Source of the DNA: Pyxidicoccus xibeiensis
Lineage (GTDB): Bacteria > Myxococcota > Myxococcia > Myxococcales > Myxococcaceae
NCBI RefSeq assembly: GCF_024198175.1
Contig: NZ_JAJVKV010000019.1
Span: forward strand, 98,800 to 162,799
Direction: 5' to 3'
DNA: 64,000 nt
Part shown: one piece after another, positions 28,117 to 36,732 of the stretch
Numbering within the stretch: the first letter of the stretch is position 1
How the letters are laid out: each line of letters begins with the position of its first letter
The notes under the pieces: generated by a model
What the model was told of the DNA's origin: nothing
What the model saw: only the letters and a program-made list of their open reading frames with translations
The model's database searches: none
Translations under genes and position numbers: made by a program

Positions 28117-28920
28117 CTACCCTCCGAACGCCGCGAAGCGCTTCACGCCCTGCTTCCACACGACAACCATGAGCACGCCCAGGAGGGCCACCCAGGCCCA
28201 CTGCGCGCCCAGGAGCCACAGCGCCTCGCGCCAGCCGTGCGCGCCCGTCATCAGCTCCACCGGCAGGCCAATCTGGTAGCGGAAGGGCAGCCAGTCGATG
28301 ACGGTGCGCAGCGTGGGGGGCAAGAGCTCCACCGGGTACATGTACCCGGAGCAGACGAAGTAGAGGACCAGCCACACCTCCATCACCTTCTGGCTGCTGC
28401 CCAGGAAGAAGCTGAGCGCGCCGATGGTGACGTTGGCCAGGAAGGAGATGGCCCACCCGCCCAGCACCGCCAGGACGAAGAAGGCCCACTGCCACGCCTG
28501 CTGCGGCAGGGCCTTGTCCCCCACCAGCACCACGCTGAGCACCATGACGGGCACCGCGACAATCAGGCGCATGGGGAAGCCCGCCACGTTCTCCGCCGCG
28601 TAGGCCCACAGCGGGGAGATGGGGCGCAAGAGGCGCATGGCCAGCGTGCCCTGCCGCACCTCCCAGTTGATGAGCCACGCGGCCCAGGAGCTGGTGAGCT
28701 GGCGCACCGCGAAGGTGGCCAGGAAGTAGCCCACGAAGTCCGCCTGGCCGAAGCGGCCCACCGGCGCGCCCCGCGCCACCGCCATCCACAGCACCATGTT
28801 GACCAGCGGCATGGTGGTGGACAGCACCCAGATGAGCATCTCCGCCCGGTAGGCCACCGCCTCGGCGAAGCCCACGCGCAGCAGGGTGGGCATGGCGCGC
28901 AGCGTGTTGCGGACGCTCAT
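28117..28920 (-). CDS. ABC-2 type permease subunit
   Basis: A 267-residue membrane protein, paralogous in layout to the next gene. It has six predicted helices, and INWEVRQGTLAMRLLRPISPL is the counterpart of the partner's KGTLDFVLLKP motif, a coupling segment facing the ATPase. The ATG overlaps the ATPase stop in ATGA (28917-28920), so translation is coupled. It should form a heterodimeric channel with the partner permease. Confidence 0.9.
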   Translation of the reverse strand: MSVRNTLRAMPTLLRVGFAEAVAYRAEMLIWVLSTTMPLVNMVLWMAVARGAPVGRFGQADFVGYFLATFAVRQLTSSWAAWLINWEVRQGTLAMRLLRPISPLWAYAAENVAGFPMRLIVAVPVMVLSVVLVGDKALPQQAWQWAFFVLAVLGGWAISFLANVTIGALSFFLGSSQKVMEVWLVLYFVCSGYMYPVELLPPTLRTVIDWLPFRYQIGLPVELMTGAHGWREALWLLGAQWAWVALLGVLMVVVWKQGVKRFAAFGG

Positions 28921-29945
28921 GCCGGCACCGACTCCTTCTGCAGCGCGTCCACGGCGGCCACCGACGCGCGCCGGGCCTTGGTCTCCGCGAACAGCTCGCT
29001 CATGACCTCCTCCAGCGGCGCGTTCTCCACCGTGAGGTCCGTCACCGGCAGCTCCGCCAGCGCGCGGGAGATGGTGGCGTTGACGTCCTCCTGCCGCAGC
29101 TGCAGCACCGCGGTGCCCGCCTCGTGCTTCACCACCTTGCCCAGGGGCGCCAGGCGCGCGGCGTCCACCACGCCCGCCAGTCGCAGCACCACGCGCTTCT
29201 CCGGCCGCACCCGCTGCACCAGCGCGTCCAGGCTGCCGTCATAGGACAGCAGCCCCTTGTCGATGACGATGACCCGGGGGCACAGCGCCGCCACGTCGTC
29301 CATGTAGTGGCTGGTGAGGATGAGCGTGGCGCCGTACTTCTCGTTGTAGTCCTTGATGAACGTCCGCATGGTGGCCTGCATGGACACGTCCAGGCCGATG
29401 GTGGGCTCGTCCAGGAACAGCACGCGGGGCCGGTGGATGAGGGCCGCGGCCAGCTCGCACTTCATCCGCTCGCCCAGCGACAGCTGCCGGGTGGGCTTGG
29501 AGATGAGGTCGCCAATCTCCAGCAGCCCCACCAGCTCGTCCATCGTCTGCTTGTACTGGGCGGCGGGCACGTCGTAGATGGCCCGGTTGAGCTCGAACGT
29601 CTCCGCCGGCGGCAAATCCCACAGGAGCTGCTGCTTCTGCCCCATGACCAGCATGATCTTCTTGAGGAAGGCCTCCTCCCGCAGGCGCGGCGTGTGGCCA
29701 TCCACCGACACCTCCCCTTCCGAGGGGTGCAGGAGCCCGGCGAGGACCTTGAGCGTCGTCGTCTTGCCGGCGCCGTTGGGGCCCAGGAAGCCCACGCGCT
29801 CGCCGGGGCGGATGTCGAAAGAGATGCCATCCACGGCCTTGACCGTGGTGTAGCTGCGGTGGACGAGCGAGCGAAGGGCCGCCTTGAGGCCCGGCGGGCG
29901 CTTGTGGACTTTGTAGTGCTTGCGCAGTCCGTGGACGGAAATCAT
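28917..29945 (-). CDS. ABC transporter ATP-binding protein
   Basis: A 342-residue ATPase. Walker A is GPNGAGKTT, the Q-loop lies in MGQKQQLLWDLP, the signature is LSLGERMKCE (LSGGQ-like), Walker B is VLFLDEPTIGLD, and the switch His is in LTSHYMDD. About 90 C-terminal residues after the core probably regulate or couple. ATG 29945 begins MISVHGLRKHYKVH, typical of NatA/DrrA-like members. It heads the exporter operon. The 126-base upstream region, shared with the divergent methyltransferase gene, contains two related stem-loops. Confidence 0.95.
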   Translation of the reverse strand: MISVHGLRKHYKVHKRPPGLKAALRSLVHRSYTTVKAVDGISFDIRPGERVGFLGPNGAGKTTTLKVLAGLLHPSEGEVSVDGHTPRLREEAFLKKIMLVMGQKQQLLWDLPPAETFELNRAIYDVPAAQYKQTMDELVGLLEIGDLISKPTRQLSLGERMKCELAAALIHRPRVLFLDEPTIGLDVSMQATMRTFIKDYNEKYGATLILTSHYMDDVAALCPRVIVIDKGLLSYDGSLDALVQRVRPEKRVVLRLAGVVDAARLAPLGKVVKHEAGTAVLQLRQEDVNATISRALAELPVTDLTVENAPLEEVMSELFAETKARRASVAAVDALQKESVPA

Positions 29946-29966
29946 GTGCGACAAGGGTTTAACGCG

Positions 29967-29985
29967 GTCGCCCCCGGGTGGCGAC
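29967..29985. promoter_or_regulatory. Stem-loop 1 in the divergent ABC/methyltransferase region
   Basis: GTCGCC (29967-29972) pairs with GGCGAC (29980-29985) around CCCGGGT. It is preceded by GGGTTTAACGCG. A second, very similar element occurs 60 bases on. Confidence 0.4.
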
Positions 29986-30026
29986 GGCGGAGTTGAAGCC
30001 TTGGCGGAATGACAACGGGTTGACGA

Positions 30027-30047
30027 GGCCGCCCCCGGAAGGCGGCC
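30027..30047. promoter_or_regulatory. Stem-loop 2 in the divergent ABC/methyltransferase region
   Basis: GGCCGCC (30027-30033) pairs with GGCGGCC (30041-30047) around CCCGGAA. It is preceded by GGGTTGACGA, echoing the first element. It stands 25 bases before the methyltransferase start. Confidence 0.4.
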
Positions 30048-30071
30048 CCACAGAGTGGAAAGCCTGGTCGG

Positions 30072-31292
30072 ATGAGCAACGCGTACAGCAAGGACCTGGA
30101 GCGGTGGATGCCGAGGCTCATCGCCGTGTGGCGCGCCTCGCGCGGCAGGGGCGAAGGGCCGGAGACGCGCCTCACCCCCCAGGAGGTGAAGGAGGTGGCC
30201 GCAGGCGTCCGGCAGCTGTCCCTGGGCCTCACCCGGGAGCGGCAGCTGGCCGGCGCGCGCTACATGGACGACCCGCGCCTGCTCGGCGCCTACCTGCTCT
30301 TCTACTGGCCGGTGTCCTATGCCCAGGCCCGGCAGGTGCTGGGTGAGCTGCCGAGCCGCCCCCGGCAGGTGCTGGACCTGGGCAGCGGCCCGGGCCCGGT
30401 GGCCTTCGCCGCCATGGACGCGGGCGCGGGCGAGGTGACGGCGGCGGACCGCAGCAAGGCCGCCCTCAACCTGGCGCGCAGCCTGGCCACGGAGGCCGGC
30501 GAGGCGCTGGCCACCCGGGACTGGGACCCGACGAAGAAGGGCGCGGCGCTGCCGGACGGAAACTTCGACCTCATCACGATGGGCCACGTCATCAACGAGC
30601 TGTACGGCACGGGCGAGTCCGCCACGGCCCCGCGCGCGGCGCTGCTGGAGGCGGCGCTGGCGAAGGTGAAGAAGGGCGGCAGCCTGCTGGTGATGGAGCC
30701 CGCGCTGCGCGAGACGAGCCGGGGCCTGCTGCACGTGCGCGACGCCATGGTGGAGCGCGGCTACGCGGTGCGCGCGCCGTGCATGTACCGGGGCGCCTGC
30801 CCCGCGCTGGTGAAGGAGACGGACTGGTGCCACGCCGAGCGGCCCTGGCCCATGCCCAAGGTGGTGGAGGAGCTGGCGCGCGCGGCGAGCCTCCACAAGG
30901 AAGCGCTGAAGATGAGCTACCTGGTGCTGGCGCCCAAGGGCGAGGCGTGGCCGGAGCTCCCGCCGGGGCGGCTGTTCCGCATCGTCTCCGAGCCGCTGGA
31001 GGGCAAGGGGCGCAAGCGCTACATCGGCTGCGGCCCGGAGGGCCGCCTGGGCCTGGCGATGCAGGAGCGGCACCAGAACGAGCGCAACGAGCGCTTCCTG
31101 CAGCTCAACCGGGGGGACGTCATCTCCGTGACGGAGACGGAGCCCAAGGGTGACGGGCTCGCGCTGGACGACCGCACCGAGGTGCGGATGGTGGCGCCCG
31201 CCGGGAAGGGCGTGCCCCCGCCTCCGCCGCCCTCGAAGGAGGACGCGCCGGCAGGCCCGGGAACCAGCCCGAGCCCGGGCACGCCCTCCTGA
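30072..31292 (+). CDS. Rsm22/METTL17-like methyltransferase with Cys cluster
   Basis: A 406-residue class I methyltransferase. The SAM site is VLDLGSGPGPVAFAAMDAG at 100-118. Then come the family segment APCMYRGACPALVKETDWCH (Cys237, 243, 253) and Cys320 in YIGCGPEG; the analogous four cysteines in mitochondrial METTL17/Rsm22 hold a 4Fe-4S cluster. Relatives act in small ribosomal subunit assembly, so a ribosome role is the best inference. The last ~35 residues are a Pro-rich tail. ATG 30072 is the first Met in frame after the stem-loop region, and the gene is divergent from the ABC operon. Confidence 0.85.
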   Translation: MSNAYSKDLERWMPRLIAVWRASRGRGEGPETRLTPQEVKEVAAGVRQLSLGLTRERQLAGARYMDDPRLLGAYLLFYWPVSYAQARQVLGELPSRPRQVLDLGSGPGPVAFAAMDAGAGEVTAADRSKAALNLARSLATEAGEALATRDWDPTKKGAALPDGNFDLITMGHVINELYGTGESATAPRAALLEAALAKVKKGGSLLVMEPALRETSRGLLHVRDAMVERGYAVRAPCMYRGACPALVKETDWCHAERPWPMPKVVEELARAASLHKEALKMSYLVLAPKGEAWPELPPGRLFRIVSEPLEGKGRKRYIGCGPEGRLGLAMQERHQNERNERFLQLNRGDVISVTETEPKGDGLALDDRTEVRMVAPAGKGVPPPPPPSKEDAPAGPGTSPSPGTPS

Positions 31293-31300
31293 GACTTCAC

Positions 31301-31325
31301 CGGCCCGCTGGCGACAGGCGGGCCG
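31301..31325. terminator. Hairpin between convergent genes
   Basis: CGGCCCGC (31301-31308) pairs with GCGGGCCG (31318-31325) around a 9-base loop, eight bases past the methyltransferase stop. A second GCGCC/GGCGC stem follows. It may serve the small minus-strand gene as well. Confidence 0.5.
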
Positions 31326-31362
31326 GGCGCCGTCCCCGGCGCACGGGGCCGGGCCCGCTTCC

Positions 31363-31557
31363 CTACGGCCGGCTCTGGGCGTAGCCGCCGGTGAGGACGT
31401 CCCGCATGTGGCGGAACGCCTTCACGCTGTCCTGCATCGCGCCCACCACGGCCTGGGCCAGGACGGTGACCTCCACGCGCACCAGCCGCAGGCGGCTGGG
31501 GGCGGGAGGCGGGGTGCCGCGGTCCTTCGGGGGGTTCATGAGGGAGGCGATGTTCAT
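31363..31557 (-). CDS. Small hypothetical protein (64 aa)
   Basis: Begins MNIASLMNPPKDRGTPPPAP, followed by a basic amphipathic helix (RLRLVRVEVTVLAQAVVGAM) and ends HMRDVLTGGYAQSRP. CGGAG stands seven bases before the ATG at 31557. Longer upstream starts lack a binding site. No family is recognised. It is convergent with the methyltransferase gene and divergent from pip. Confidence 0.5.
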   Translation of the reverse strand: MNIASLMNPPKDRGTPPPAPSRLRLVRVEVTVLAQAVVGAMQDSVKAFRHMRDVLTGGYAQSRP

Positions 31558-31695
31558 GGGACGCTCCGGGGGGTGTGAGGCAGGAGCAGTGTCCACAGCC
31601 CCCGCAAAGTCGGCGTCGAGCCCCGGCAAACTCGACGTCACATCGGCGGGCCCGTGAGGTCGCTGCTGTCCGCCAGGCTGGAGTCCCGACGGCCG

Positions 31696-31715
31696 GGCGT
31701 CCGGTAACGGACGCC
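31696..31715. promoter_or_regulatory. Inverted repeat in the region upstream of pip
   Basis: GGCGTCCG and CGGACGCC flank GTAA. It lies in the 260-base divergent region, about 140 bases from the small gene and 103 bases from pip. It could be a regulator site. No other structure is clear in this gap, apart from a short GTGAC/GTCAC repeat just before pip. Confidence 0.35.
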
Positions 31716-31817
31716 GCCCCACCCCCGGAAGCAAGGCAGCGGGCCCACGAGGCCGGGGACGTGGCGGAGTGCTCTGTTACGTTGAAGGTGACCTCTCCGT
31801 CACGGAAAGCGAGTCCC

Positions 31818-32786
31818 GTGTCCGTCCCGTCCAGGCCCCTGCGTACGCTGTATCCGCCCCTCGAGCCCTACCGCACGGGGCACCTGCGGGTGTCCTCGCG
31901 CCACGAGGTGTACTTCGAGGAGTGCGGCAACCCGAAGGGCAAGCCGGTGGTGTTCATCCACGGCGGCCCGGGCGGGGGGACGGACCCGCGGCAGCGGCGC
32001 TTCTTCGACCCGAACGCGTACCGCATCGTCCTCTTCGACCAGCGCGGCTGCGGCAGGAGCACGCCCTACGCGAGCCTGGAGGAGAACACCACCTGGGACC
32101 TGGTGGCGGACATGGAGCGGCTGCGCGAGCACCTGGGCATCCCGAAGTGGCAGCTCTTCGGCGGCTCGTGGGGCAGCACGCTGGCGCTGGCGTACGCCCA
32201 GACGCACCCGGAGCGCGTCACGGAGCTGGTGCTGCGCGGCATCTTCCTCTTGCGCAAGCAGGAGATCGACTGGTTCTACCAGCGCGGCGCGAGCGTCATC
32301 TTCCCGGACGCGTGGGAGCACTACCTGGCGCCCATTCCCGAGGAGGAGCGCGCAGACCTGCTGGCGGCGTACGCGCGCCGGCTGATGGGCTCCGACGTGA
32401 AGCTCCAGCACGAGGCCGCGCGCGCGTGGAGCGTGTGGGAGGGCCGCACGAGCTGCCTGTACCCCAACCCGGAGCTGGTGGCGCGCAACAGCGGGGACGC
32501 CTTCGCGCTCGCGTTCGCCCGCATCGAGTGCCACTACTTCGTCAACCGGGGCTTCCTGCGCAGCGACACGCAGCTGCTCGACGACGTGGCCAGGATTCGC
32601 CACCTCCCGGCGGTCATCGTCCAGGGGCGCTACGACGTGGTGTGCCCTCCGGAGAGCGCGTGGGCGCTGCACAAGGCCTGGCCGGAGGCGGAGTTCGTCA
32701 TCGTCCCGGACGCGGGCCACTCGGCGAACGAGCCGGGCAACACGTCCGCGCTGGTGGAGGCCACCGACAGGTTCCGCGGCCACTGA
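31818..32786 (+). CDS. pip: Prolyl aminopeptidase
   Basis: A 322-residue cytoplasmic serine peptidase (S33) that removes N-terminal proline. HGGPGGG lies near residue 51, the family hallmark DQRGCGRSTP follows, Ser is in GGSWGSTLAL, an acid in VQGRYDVVCPP and the catalytic His in DAGHSANEPG. Length equals the family norm. GTG 31818 begins VSVPSRPLRTLYPPLEPY, the conserved start LYPxxEPY, with a GGAAAG site upstream. Longer frames add an unconserved Arg/Ala-rich leader. Confidence 0.95.
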   Translation: MSVPSRPLRTLYPPLEPYRTGHLRVSSRHEVYFEECGNPKGKPVVFIHGGPGGGTDPRQRRFFDPNAYRIVLFDQRGCGRSTPYASLEENTTWDLVADMERLREHLGIPKWQLFGGSWGSTLALAYAQTHPERVTELVLRGIFLLRKQEIDWFYQRGASVIFPDAWEHYLAPIPEEERADLLAAYARRLMGSDVKLQHEAARAWSVWEGRTSCLYPNPELVARNSGDAFALAFARIECHYFVNRGFLRSDTQLLDDVARIRHLPAVIVQGRYDVVCPPESAWALHKAWPEAEFVIVPDAGHSANEPGNTSALVEATDRFRGH

Positions 32787-32833
32787 GCCGGTGGACTACA
32801 CTGCTCCGGGTCCACAGCCTGGAGGCACAGAGC

Positions 32834-33280
32834 ATGACGGCGGAGAAGGCAGCACGTAGCTGGGTCGAGGAGAGCGCTCTGCGCGCGGCGGGCGCGGCGG
32901 CCATTCCCATGCCCGTCCCGGGCGCGCACACCGCGCTCACGTCCGCCATCGAGGCGTACATGATCTTCCACGTGGCGGGCATCTACGGGGAGAAGCTCAC
33001 CCTGGGGGAGGCACTGGGCCTCATCCCCACGCTGGGCGCCGGCATCGTCGCGCGCAAGGCGGCGTCCACCATCGTCGGGGAGACGGTGGGCCACATCCCC
33101 TTTGCCGGCTGGCTCCTCAAGGGCGCCGCCAGCGGTGGCACCGCCTTCGCCATGGGCGTGGCCGCGGTGAGCTACTTCGAGAAGAAGTACCCCGCCCGCG
33201 AGGCCGTGCCCTTCGACACCGTGTCCATCAAGGACTGGGTGAAGGCCGCGCTGGCCCACCTGGGCTTCAAGTCGAAGTAG
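32834..33280 (+). CDS. DUF697-like membrane protein
   Basis: A 148-residue protein with two or three hydrophobic, Gly/Ala-rich helices (VPGAHTALTSAIEAYMIFHV, LGEALGLIPTLGAGIVARKA, GWLLKGAASGGTAFAMGVAA). The pattern resembles DUF697/YcjF-type membrane domains often found with GTPases, though no GTPase is adjacent. It has a polar N-terminus and a basic C-terminus. It follows pip by 47 bases with a GGAGG site and may share its transcript. The 3' end overlaps the convergent YhfC-like gene by 14 bases. Confidence 0.7.
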   Translation: MTAEKAARSWVEESALRAAGAAAIPMPVPGAHTALTSAIEAYMIFHVAGIYGEKLTLGEALGLIPTLGAGIVARKAASTIVGETVGHIPFAGWLLKGAASGGTAFAMGVAAVSYFEKKYPAREAVPFDTVSIKDWVKAALAHLGFKSK

Positions 33281-34115
33281 GCGCGGGTGCCGAGGGCAGG
33301 CCCTCCGCCTCCGGCTCGCGGGGGCGGAAGCGACGGATGACCCACAGGCCGAGGAGCGCGAACACCGTCAGCGCGCCCTCCGCCACCACGATTCCCGCCG
33401 TCTTCCCCAGGGTCTTCTGCGCCAGCAGCCCGCCTCCCACGCCCAGGGCGTTGCTGACCGTATGGCAGCCCACCGCGAGCCAGTACCAGCGCAGGCTGCC
33501 TCGGACGAAGCACTGCATCACCAGCACCGACAACGCGACGTGCAGCACCATGGAGCCCGCGCGCTCGTACGCGCCCATCAGCGGCTCCCACCAGCGCACT
33601 TGCGCGAAGGTCTCCTTCGCCTTCCGCACCTCCTCCACCACCTCTGGTGGCACCCGCAGCGTGGACGGGTCCAGCGCGGACAGCGCGAACATGTTGATGA
33701 GCCCCAGCGCCGCCAGGCCGCCAATCAGCAGCGCGGACTCCAGCCCGCCGTGGCCCACGCCGTAGCCCACCGCGTCCCGCCAGCGCCGGAAGTCCTTCAG
33801 CGGCCCCCGGAATATCCACAGCCGCGCCGTCTCCTCGAAGAGGCCGGCGGTGAGCGAGAGCACGACCACCCACGCCGCCATGAGCGCCGGGGAGGCCTTC
33901 AGCTCGTCGCGCAGGACAAACTGGAGCCCCTGCACCAGCGGCACCCGCGTGAAGAGCTGGGACAGGGCGAAGCCCAGCGCGCCCCAGGTCACCACCTTCC
34001 ACGCCACGCCCAGCCGGCGGCGGGCCCACAGCGCCACCACCACCGGCATCAGCACATCGAAGGCAATGGCCGCCACGAAGCCAGCCACCACGCCTGCATC
34101 CACGCCCCCCGTCAT
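33267..34115 (-). CDS. YhfC-like intramembrane metalloprotease family protein
   Basis: A 282-residue polytopic membrane protein with about seven helices. FEETARLWIFRG, VGHGGLES and a later conserved His in AVGCHTVSNAL match the YhfC family, distant relatives of CPBP/Rce1-type intramembrane proteases, where the Glu and His residues are thought to bind metal. Activity is not proven for the family. The start ATG 34115 has a GGAGGAAC site. The C-terminal tail is Pro/Glu-rich, and its end overlaps the DUF697-like gene by 14 bases. Confidence 0.78.
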   Translation of the reverse strand: MTGGVDAGVVAGFVAAIAFDVLMPVVVALWARRRLGVAWKVVTWGALGFALSQLFTRVPLVQGLQFVLRDELKASPALMAAWVVVLSLTAGLFEETARLWIFRGPLKDFRRWRDAVGYGVGHGGLESALLIGGLAALGLINMFALSALDPSTLRVPPEVVEEVRKAKETFAQVRWWEPLMGAYERAGSMVLHVALSVLVMQCFVRGSLRWYWLAVGCHTVSNALGVGGGLLAQKTLGKTAGIVVAEGALTVFALLGLWVIRRFRPREPEAEGLPSAPAPTST

Positions 34116-34140
34116 GGGTCGTTCCTCCTCTCCGGAGGAA

Positions 34141-35145
34141 CTACCTAAGCCAGATGCGCGTCACGACAAAAGGCACATCCGCCGGGGTGCGGTCGATGCC
34201 GAAGAAGTGGTCGAACTGGGACTCGACGACGAAGGCGTCCCCGTCATGCAGCGCCACCGTGGTGGGGTTGTCCAGGCCCGTGGCCAGCAGCGTCACCGCC
34301 GCCGTGTCGCCGGACAGCTCCAGCTTCAGGAACTTGCCGTTGTCGTTGTCCACCACCAGCAGCACGCCCGGGGACTGGAAGAGGATGCCGTCCGGCATGC
34401 CGATGGGCGCGTTGGGGACAAGCTTCGTGATGGCGCCGGCCGCCCCGCCCGCCTGGATGGCGATGCGGAACAGCTCGCCGCTGTCGTACTTCGCGACGTA
34501 GAGCGCGCCGCCGTCCCAGGCCACGCCATTGAGGCCGGGCCAGCCGGGGGGCGCCATGAAGGCCGGGTCCGTCGCCCACGCCTCCAGCGCCGAGCCACCG
34601 CGCTTCAGCCGGCGCACCACGCCCAGGTACGTGTCGGTGACATAGACGTTGCCCTGCGCGTCCAACGCCACGTCGTTGCAGCCACCGCCCAGGGGCAGCG
34701 GCCACGCGCCCCGCGCCGCGCCGGTGCGCGAGTCATACGCCTTGAGGTTGTCGGGCGTGGCCTGTGTCAGGTCCAGCTCGCACAGCCACAGCGTCCGCGT
34801 CGCGTCCTCCACCTTCATGCCGGCGATGGCGCGCCCGCTGGCGGGGAGGAACGGCTCCACGAAGGGCCAGCCCGGGCGCTGCCGCACGACGCGGCCGTCG
34901 GAGTAGCTGCCCACGTAGAACGTGCCGTCCGCCGCGTGCGCCACGCCCTCGGGGAAGAAGTTCTTGAGGGGGATGCGCAGCTTGTCCGGGTAGCGGAGGT
35001 TCGCCCCGCCCAGTGAGGCCTCCACCGTGCCCGTGGGATTCGCGGCCCGTGCCTCGGGCACGCTGCCCTTCGCGACATCTCCCGTACAGCCCCACAGCGA
35101 GCACACCACCAGCATCGCGGCCCTGCGCCGAGCAGTCCCGAACAT
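34141..35145 (-). CDS. SMP-30/NHL-type beta-propeller lipoprotein
   Basis: A 334-residue exported protein. The signal MFGTARRRAAMLVVCSLWGC has lipobox LWGC. The rest forms a six-bladed propeller of the SMP-30/gluconolactonase or NHL type: FFPEGVAHAADGTFYVGSYSD, CNDVALDAQGNVYVTDTYLG, PDGILFQSPGVLLVVDNDNG. These blades include the Glu, Asn and Asp positions used for metal binding in SMP-30-like lactonases, but activity is unproven. It is 25 bases from the YhfC-like gene on the same strand and may be co-transcribed with it. Confidence 0.85.
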   Translation of the reverse strand: MFGTARRRAAMLVVCSLWGCTGDVAKGSVPEARAANPTGTVEASLGGANLRYPDKLRIPLKNFFPEGVAHAADGTFYVGSYSDGRVVRQRPGWPFVEPFLPASGRAIAGMKVEDATRTLWLCELDLTQATPDNLKAYDSRTGAARGAWPLPLGGGCNDVALDAQGNVYVTDTYLGVVRRLKRGGSALEAWATDPAFMAPPGWPGLNGVAWDGGALYVAKYDSGELFRIAIQAGGAAGAITKLVPNAPIGMPDGILFQSPGVLLVVDNDNGKFLKLELSGDTAAVTLLATGLDNPTTVALHDGDAFVVESQFDHFFGIDRTPADVPFVVTRIWLR

Positions 35146-35251
35146 GTCGCATCCCCTTTTGAGTGTGAGCAGCCCGTGCCTCCCGGCCGGGCCACGCGCA
35201 CTTCAACGAGAAAGGAAGACCGAAATATCGGCCGCACCGCTGAGCCGGACT

Positions 35252-36646
35252 TCAGCGGCCCGCGAGCGCGGTGGCCAGCTCCTCGTAGAGGTGGATGGCA
35301 CTGCGGATGGACTTCTCCCAGTCGCCCAGGTGCAGGCTCTCGTTCTCCGAGTGGGCGTACGTGTACGGGTCCTCCACGCCGATGAGCAGCGCGGGCACAC
35401 CGCCCAGCTCGCGCGCGAAGGGCTCCACGAAGGGAATGGACGCGCCGCAGCCGATGGCCACCGCCTTGCCACCGTAGCCCTTCTCCAGCGCGCGGAAGGC
35501 CGCCTGGAACGCGGGGTGCGAAGGGTCCGTGTACCACCAGCCGGACGCGCCCTCCGTGTGGAAGCCCAGCTCCAGCCCCCACGGGCACACCTTGCGCAGG
35601 TGCGCCATCAGCCGCTGCTCCACGTCGCGCGGCTCCAGGTCCGGGACGATGCGGATGCCCACGCGCGCCCACGCCACGTCGCAGATGATGTTGCGCGCGT
35701 CCTTGCGGCTGCTGGCCTGGATGGCGTTGATGGCGATGCTCGGCTGGCGCCAGTTCATCTCCCACGGGTGCTGCCCGCCGCCCAGCACCTGCGCGCCCGG
35801 GAGCAGGCCCACCTGCTCGCGGAAGTAGGCCTCGTCACCCGGCAGCGACTGGATGCTGGCGCGCTCCGCCGCCGTCAGCGGCCGCACCTTCTCCTGGATG
35901 CCTTCAATGGCGATGGAGCCATCCGCGTGCGTCAGCGTGGCCAGCATCCGGCATAGCGCCATGACGGGGTCCGGCACCGGCCCGCCCCACATGCCCGAGT
36001 GCACCGCCTGCTTCAGCGCCCGCACCTCCACGTCCACCGTGACGAGCCCCCGCAGCGCGGTGGTGATGGACGGCAGGCCGGTGTCGAAGTTGGACGTGTC
36101 CGTGAGGACGATGGCGTCCGCCTTCAGCAGCGCCGCGTGCTTCTGCAGGAAGGCGGAGAGGTGGTTGCTGCCTACCTCCTCCTCGCCCTCGATGATGACC
36201 TTCACGTTGAGCGGCAGGCGGCCCGCCCCCTTCAGCCACGCCTCCACCGCCGACGTGTGCACGACGATGCCCGCCTTGTCGTCCGCCGAGCCGCGGCCAT
36301 ACAGCCGGCCGTCCCGCTCCACCGGCTCGAAGGGCGGGCTCTTCCACGCCGCCGCGTCCCCCGCCGGCTGCACGTCATGGTGCGCATAGAGCAGCAGCGT
36401 GGGCTTGCCTGGTGCCCTGAGCACCTCTCCATAGACGTATGGGTGCGCCCCCTCGATTTCGAGGAGCTGAACGTTTTCAAACCCACGGTCCTTCAAGAGC
36501 TTCGCGGTGGCGTCCGCGCTGCGTCGGACCTCGGTCGGGTCGAATCCAGGGAATGAGACACTGGGAATCCTCACGAGGGCCTTGAGGTCCTCGAGGTAGG
36601 CGTGCTTCTGGGACTCGAAGTGGAAGAGTGCCTTGTCGGTGGACAT
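35252..36646 (-). CDS. M20 family dipeptidase
   Basis: A 464-residue di-zinc peptidase. YAHHDVQPAG holds the first zinc His and the nearby catalytic Asp. GRGSADDKAG supplies the bridging Asp, EGEEEVGS the catalytic and zinc Glu, and HSENESL the final His near the C-terminus. The dimerisation domain (about 190-350) is present. It resembles cytosolic non-specific dipeptidase (CNDP-like). ATG 36646 begins MSTDKALFHFESQK and is preferred over ATG 36724, whose leader would overlap the divergent response regulator promoter. A CCGCTGA/TCAGCGG hairpin spans the stop codon. Confidence 0.93.
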   Translation of the reverse strand: MSTDKALFHFESQKHAYLEDLKALVRIPSVSFPGFDPTEVRRSADATAKLLKDRGFENVQLLEIEGAHPYVYGEVLRAPGKPTLLLYAHHDVQPAGDAAAWKSPPFEPVERDGRLYGRGSADDKAGIVVHTSAVEAWLKGAGRLPLNVKVIIEGEEEVGSNHLSAFLQKHAALLKADAIVLTDTSNFDTGLPSITTALRGLVTVDVEVRALKQAVHSGMWGGPVPDPVMALCRMLATLTHADGSIAIEGIQEKVRPLTAAERASIQSLPGDEAYFREQVGLLPGAQVLGGGQHPWEMNWRQPSIAINAIQASSRKDARNIICDVAWARVGIRIVPDLEPRDVEQRLMAHLRKVCPWGLELGFHTEGASGWWYTDPSHPAFQAAFRALEKGYGGKAVAIGCGASIPFVEPFARELGGVPALLIGVEDPYTYAHSENESLHLGDWEKSIRSAIHLYEELATALAGR

Positions 36647-36732
36647 AGATGGGCCCCGCATAGCCCAAAAGGCAGGCAGGCGCCGCACGTCACCCGCGCG
36701 GATGTTCCGAGGTCCGCGTATCATGCGGCGCC

